Assembly: GCA_964601895.1 (NCBI GenBank)
Contig: CAZROT010000002.1
Location: 1-64,000, forward strand
Direction of reading: 5' to 3'
From: CAZROT01 sp964601895
GTDB lineage: Bacteria > Pseudomonadota > Gammaproteobacteria > Enterobacterales > Enterobacteriaceae
Length of the DNA stretch: 64,000 bases
Shown piece by piece: positions 61,304 through 64,000 of this stretch. The notes under the pieces were generated by a model, which did not search any database, was not told the DNA's origin, and worked only from the letters and a program-made list of their open reading frames with translations. Position 1 is the first letter of the stretch. Each line of letters starts with the position of its first letter. Made by a program: the position numbers and the translations under genes.

Positions 61304-61576
61304 ATGAAGGAAAAATCTCAGTATGAGGTTGTACAGGCAGCAGAGCAAGCTATCAAAGACAGCGATCATGGTCATCAATTATTGCATGAGCTATTACAAG
61401 GGCTGGAATCGTCAGAGGTTTTTCGGCCGCTTTTGTATGCAGATGCACTGTCATCTGCAGAGATTGCAGTCAATAAGCCCATCAGTAGATTGCAATTGTT
61501 CCCCTCTGAGCAGCACGAAAAGGGAGAACCAGTACGTCTGCGCCGTCCTGTGCTGATGCGTGGTATCACTATTTAA
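61304..61576 (+). CDS. lcrG: T3SS regulator/tip chaperone LcrG
   Basis: A 90-aa protein matching LcrG/PcrG at both ends: AEQAIKDSDHGHQLL near the N-terminus and RLRRPVLMRGITI at the C-terminus. LcrG binds LcrV and helps block export before host contact. It follows sctV by 12 nt; the lcrR gene that separates the two in Yersinia and Pseudomonas is missing. Confidence 0.88.
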   Translation: MKEKSQYEVVQAAEQAIKDSDHGHQLLHELLQGLESSEVFRPLLYADALSSAEIAVNKPISRLQLFPSEQHEKGEPVRLRRPVLMRGITI

Positions 61577-61588
61577 TGGAGTTTTTTT

Positions 61589-62524
61589 ATGGTACTGACA
61601 GAAGGGATACGTGCTGTTGACACGGCTAGTATCGAACCATTTTTTCAAAACAAAAAAGAAAACAACAAGTTATATGAAGAACTACTATCGATTATAAGAA
61701 AGAATAACATAAAAATTACTACACGCGATGAAGCCGGTCAGCATCAGGAACTGAATCTGGCACAGATAGAGCTTGTACTCAGGGAGTTTTTTCCTGCCAT
61801 CACGGGGGTTAAGGGAACGTTTTATGATGGGCAGTTACGCTCAGGGATGAAAAATGCGCTCACTGTACTCAATGCAATCGCCGCAAAACCCCCAGAAGAC
61901 AGGAAGATGACAGTAGAAACACTGATTACCCTGGCGACAATAGACCGAATGGATGACGATGTCATTAAGACTTTTAATGAACAGATGTTGTATCAAAACA
62001 ACAAGCGTACCAAAACGCGTGATGAGTTAAAATTGCTGACCGCAGAGCTGAAAATTTACAGCGTCATTCAGGCTAAAGTAAGTCAGTCAATGGCCGAAAA
62101 AGGCGGTGATAGGGGGAGTGCTGAATTGAATATTGCTGAATTCAATTTACTTGAACATTCTCTCTATGGCTATGCAACAGAAGAAAAATTTAAAGAAAGT
62201 GCGGAATATATTTTGCTACAAAAAATCAGCACGCCTGAAGATGATGATTTTCTGTCAATCAAAGATTTTTTACAGTCAGGCAACAAAGCCAGTGGGCAAA
62301 TGCAGGGTTTGAAAGATGTCTACAGCTACAGCAAAGATAATCATGATCTGTCTAACTTCGCTACCATGGTGAATGATCGTGCACGGCCGGTTAACGATAA
62401 AGTGAGTGAACTGACTACATTACTGAATGATAGCAGTACCCATTACAATTCAGCGATTGAAGCCTGTAGCCGCTTTGTTCAAAAGTACAATGACATATTG
62501 CGTGAAATATTACGATCCGTATGA
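61589..62524 (+). CDS. lcrV: T3SS needle-tip protein LcrV
   Basis: A 311-aa tip protein that forms the needle cap and assembles the translocon. Conserved parts include the C-terminal coiled coil (FATMVNDRARPVNDKVSELT; ACSRFVQKYNDILREILRS) and the N-terminal globular part. The size is similar to Yersinia LcrV. GGAG lies 9 nt before ATG 61589. Confidence 0.92.
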   Translation: MVLTEGIRAVDTASIEPFFQNKKENNKLYEELLSIIRKNNIKITTRDEAGQHQELNLAQIELVLREFFPAITGVKGTFYDGQLRSGMKNALTVLNAIAAKPPEDRKMTVETLITLATIDRMDDDVIKTFNEQMLYQNNKRTKTRDELKLLTAELKIYSVIQAKVSQSMAEKGGDRGSAELNIAEFNLLEHSLYGYATEEKFKESAEYILLQKISTPEDDDFLSIKDFLQSGNKASGQMQGLKDVYSYSKDNHDLSNFATMVNDRARPVNDKVSELTTLLNDSSTHYNSAIEACSRFVQKYNDILREILRSV

Positions 62525-62548
62525 AGAATCAGTGCCGGAGTAAAAAAA

Positions 62549-63058
62549 ATGATGAATGAAAAAGCGGCATCAATGTTGTCATCAGCTGATGAGCTGGAAC
62601 GGTTCATGCAGGATGGCGGCACACTAGGGATGCTCAACGATATTTCATCCGATATGCTGGAACAGTTGTATGCACTGGCTTATGAACAATATCAGGCAGG
62701 AAAGTGGGATAACGCACAGAAATTTTTTCAGATGCTTTGTCTCCTGGATCATTATGATGCACGTTTTTATCTGGGGTTAGGTGCATCCAGACAGGCACTC
62801 CATGAATGGGAGCAGGCAATACAGACTTACAGTTATGGTGCATTACTGGAAAAGAACGATCCCCGTTTTCCCTTTTACGCGGCTGAATGTCATTTGCAGA
62901 TGGCCGCGTTCGATGCGGCTGAAAGTGGTTTTTATGCCGCACAGATACTGGCAGAAGCACTAACCGAATATGCGCATTTAGCGCAGCGGGCAAGTGTTAT
63001 GCGCGCTGCAGTTATTTCAAAAAGGAGTAAAATTAATGAATCTGAACATTTATCCTGA
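62549..63058 (+). CDS. lcrH: T3SS translocator chaperone LcrH/SycD
   Basis: A 169-aa class II chaperone with three TPR motifs (for example LYALAYEQYQAGKWDNAQKF, FYLGLGASRQALHEWEQAIQ and FYAAECHLQMAAFDAAESGF). It keeps the YopB/YopD-type translocators soluble. It overlaps the next gene by 23 nt, as expected for a chaperone and its cargo. Confidence 0.94.
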   Translation: MMNEKAASMLSSADELERFMQDGGTLGMLNDISSDMLEQLYALAYEQYQAGKWDNAQKFFQMLCLLDHYDARFYLGLGASRQALHEWEQAIQTYSYGALLEKNDPRFPFYAAECHLQMAAFDAAESGFYAAQILAEALTEYAHLAQRASVMRAAVISKRSKINESEHLS

Positions 63059-64000
63059 GCAATTAACCGGGCTGTCAGGGTATGCCTTTGAACCACTGTC
63101 CTACTCTCTTGACGTTAATGTCAGGCAGAAAGGTGTGGCTAATGAAAAGCTGACTATTGCGGATATTAGTCCCGTCAGCACGCAGGATAATAACCGGGTG
63201 TTGTTATCAACTCCACGTATTAACGGGCACGTGCAATTGCAGAGTCAGCTGGTTAAGACCTTCACGGTGTTAACTGAACAGTTTCAGGAAAATAGCGTTC
63301 AGACCAATAAGTGGTTGACCAGCCTGTTAGCGAAATTCAGCACACCGGCAGCAAAGTCTGAGCGTTTACCCTCCCCGGAAGAGCTTGAAATTGAGCTGTC
63401 ACGTGCGCTGGAAGGAATTAAGAAAACACAACAGGAAATTTCTCTTGGGCAGATGAAACAGACACGTCTGCACAATCAGGAAAAAATGAAGCGCAATCAG
63501 GAAAAAATGCAGGAAGCAACAAATGCGGCTAAGGCAGCAAGCAAAGCAGGTTTGGCCGGTAAAATATTTAACTGGTTTAGTGCTGCTGTGATGCTGGTTG
63601 TGGGTGCACTTTTAATAGGGACAGGTATTGCTGCGGGTGCCGGTGCGTTTATGGTTATCAGTGGTGCCTTAAGCCTGACAAATATCGTGATGCAGCATTT
63701 AGGGGAAAACGGCACTATCAGTAAAGAAAACATGAAGACCATCGGATGGGTATTAATGGCCCTGCAGGTCGTTGTTGCCGTAGTAGGGGTTATTGTGACG
63801 CTGGGAGCTGCTTTTCCCGCGGTGGTGGCAAAAATATCACAGTCTGCTGTGAAGGCGCTCAAGGTACTGACCGAGATGACAACTACCATGGCGCAGTCTG
63901 CAGTACGTACTTTCAAGCTGGGTACCCAGGCGACCATGACGACTCTGAACGTGGCCAATGGCTCTGCGGGTGTTACTCATGGTGTCATGCAATATCGGTC
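63036..64000 (+). CDS. yopB: T3SS translocator YopB/PopB-like (partial)
   Basis: ATG 63036 follows AAGGAG. The frame runs off the window end at 321 codons. The N-terminal coiled coil (about 95-170) is followed by two strong hydrophobic segments (about 183-218 and 243-272, with KIFNWFSAAVMLVVGALLIG and GWVLMALQVVVAVVGVIVTL). This is the pore-forming pattern of the larger translocator. A YopD-like partner should follow outside the window. Confidence 0.92.
   Translation, partial: MNLNIYPEQLTGLSGYAFEPLSYSLDVNVRQKGVANEKLTIADISPVSTQDNNRVLLSTPRINGHVQLQSQLVKTFTVLTEQFQENSVQTNKWLTSLLAKFSTPAAKSERLPSPEELEIELSRALEGIKKTQQEISLGQMKQTRLHNQEKMKRNQEKMQEATNAAKAASKAGLAGKIFNWFSAAVMLVVGALLIGTGIAAGAGAFMVISGALSLTNIVMQHLGENGTISKENMKTIGWVLMALQVVVAVVGVIVTLGAAFPAVVAKISQSAVKALKVLTEMTTTMAQSAVRTFKLGTQATMTTLNVANGSAGVTHGVMQYR

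Overview
The window comes from a gammaproteobacterium close to or within Enterobacterales. The translation and transcription core (tuf end, secE, nusG, rplKAJL, rpoBC) matches my memory of the E. coli proteins almost residue for residue. RpoB is 1342 aa, rpoC starts at GTG, and the L1 operator and L10 leader are kept in place. LysP, PlaP, SbcB, FadA and FadB are also of enterobacterial type, and the plaP/sbcB pair is a recognised enterobacterial neighbourhood. Base composition leans to AT outside the core. The accessory DNA is rich in secreted proteins, long AT-rich gaps, gene duplications and broken genes, which suggests a host-associated (pathogen or symbiont) lifestyle. The genus cannot be fixed from sequence alone.

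Layout. 1-12.4 kb: tuf end-secE-nusG-rplKAJL-rpoBC with its regulatory RNA elements. 12.4-17.4 kb: a long non-coding stretch, then an unrecognised 1061-aa protein built of about 39-residue repeats, followed by two small paralogous helical proteins. 17.5-20.9 kb: fadA/fadB (minus strand). 20.9-27.4 kb: an AT-rich gap, a secreted-type zinc metallopeptidase, and a type I secretion ABC transporter with its membrane-fusion protein. 28-33 kb: an RND efflux adaptor/pump pair and an exported AroQ-gamma chorismate mutase. 33.2-40.6 kb (mostly minus strand): an unstable block with two paralogous proteins sharing an N-terminal half, a His-rich orphan protein, an IS5-type transposase remnant, an RTX-like gene split by one amber codon, and a broken second copy of the His-rich gene with its upstream region. 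40.7-45.4 kb: lysP, plaP, sbcB. 46.5-48.8 kb: a modular GH18 chitinase. 49.1 kb: tRNA-Asn. 49.2-64 kb: a Ysc/Psc-type type III secretion system in two divergent operons.

How the genes work together. The T3SS part gives the ATPase, stalk, needle-length ruler, C-ring and export gate (sctN-O-P-Q-R-S-T-U, minus strand). The divergent operon gives the gatekeeper (SctW/TyeA/SycN), SctX/Y, the export-gate protein SctV, and LcrG, LcrV, LcrH and a YopB-like translocator cut by the window end. The lcrR gene of the Yersinia order is absent. The type I exporter has no cargo or outer-membrane partner beside it. The RTX-like gene, the two paralogous proteins and the metallopeptidase are local cargo candidates. 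Chitinase, metallopeptidase, chorismate mutase and the T3SS together fit colonisation of an animal, perhaps an invertebrate (inference).

Most notable items: the 39-residue-repeat protein with its two small partners (possible undescribed secreted system), the in-frame 537-bp tandem repeat inside the T3SS ruler gene, the amber-split RTX-like gene, and the paralogous pair with shared N-termini and unrelated C-termini.
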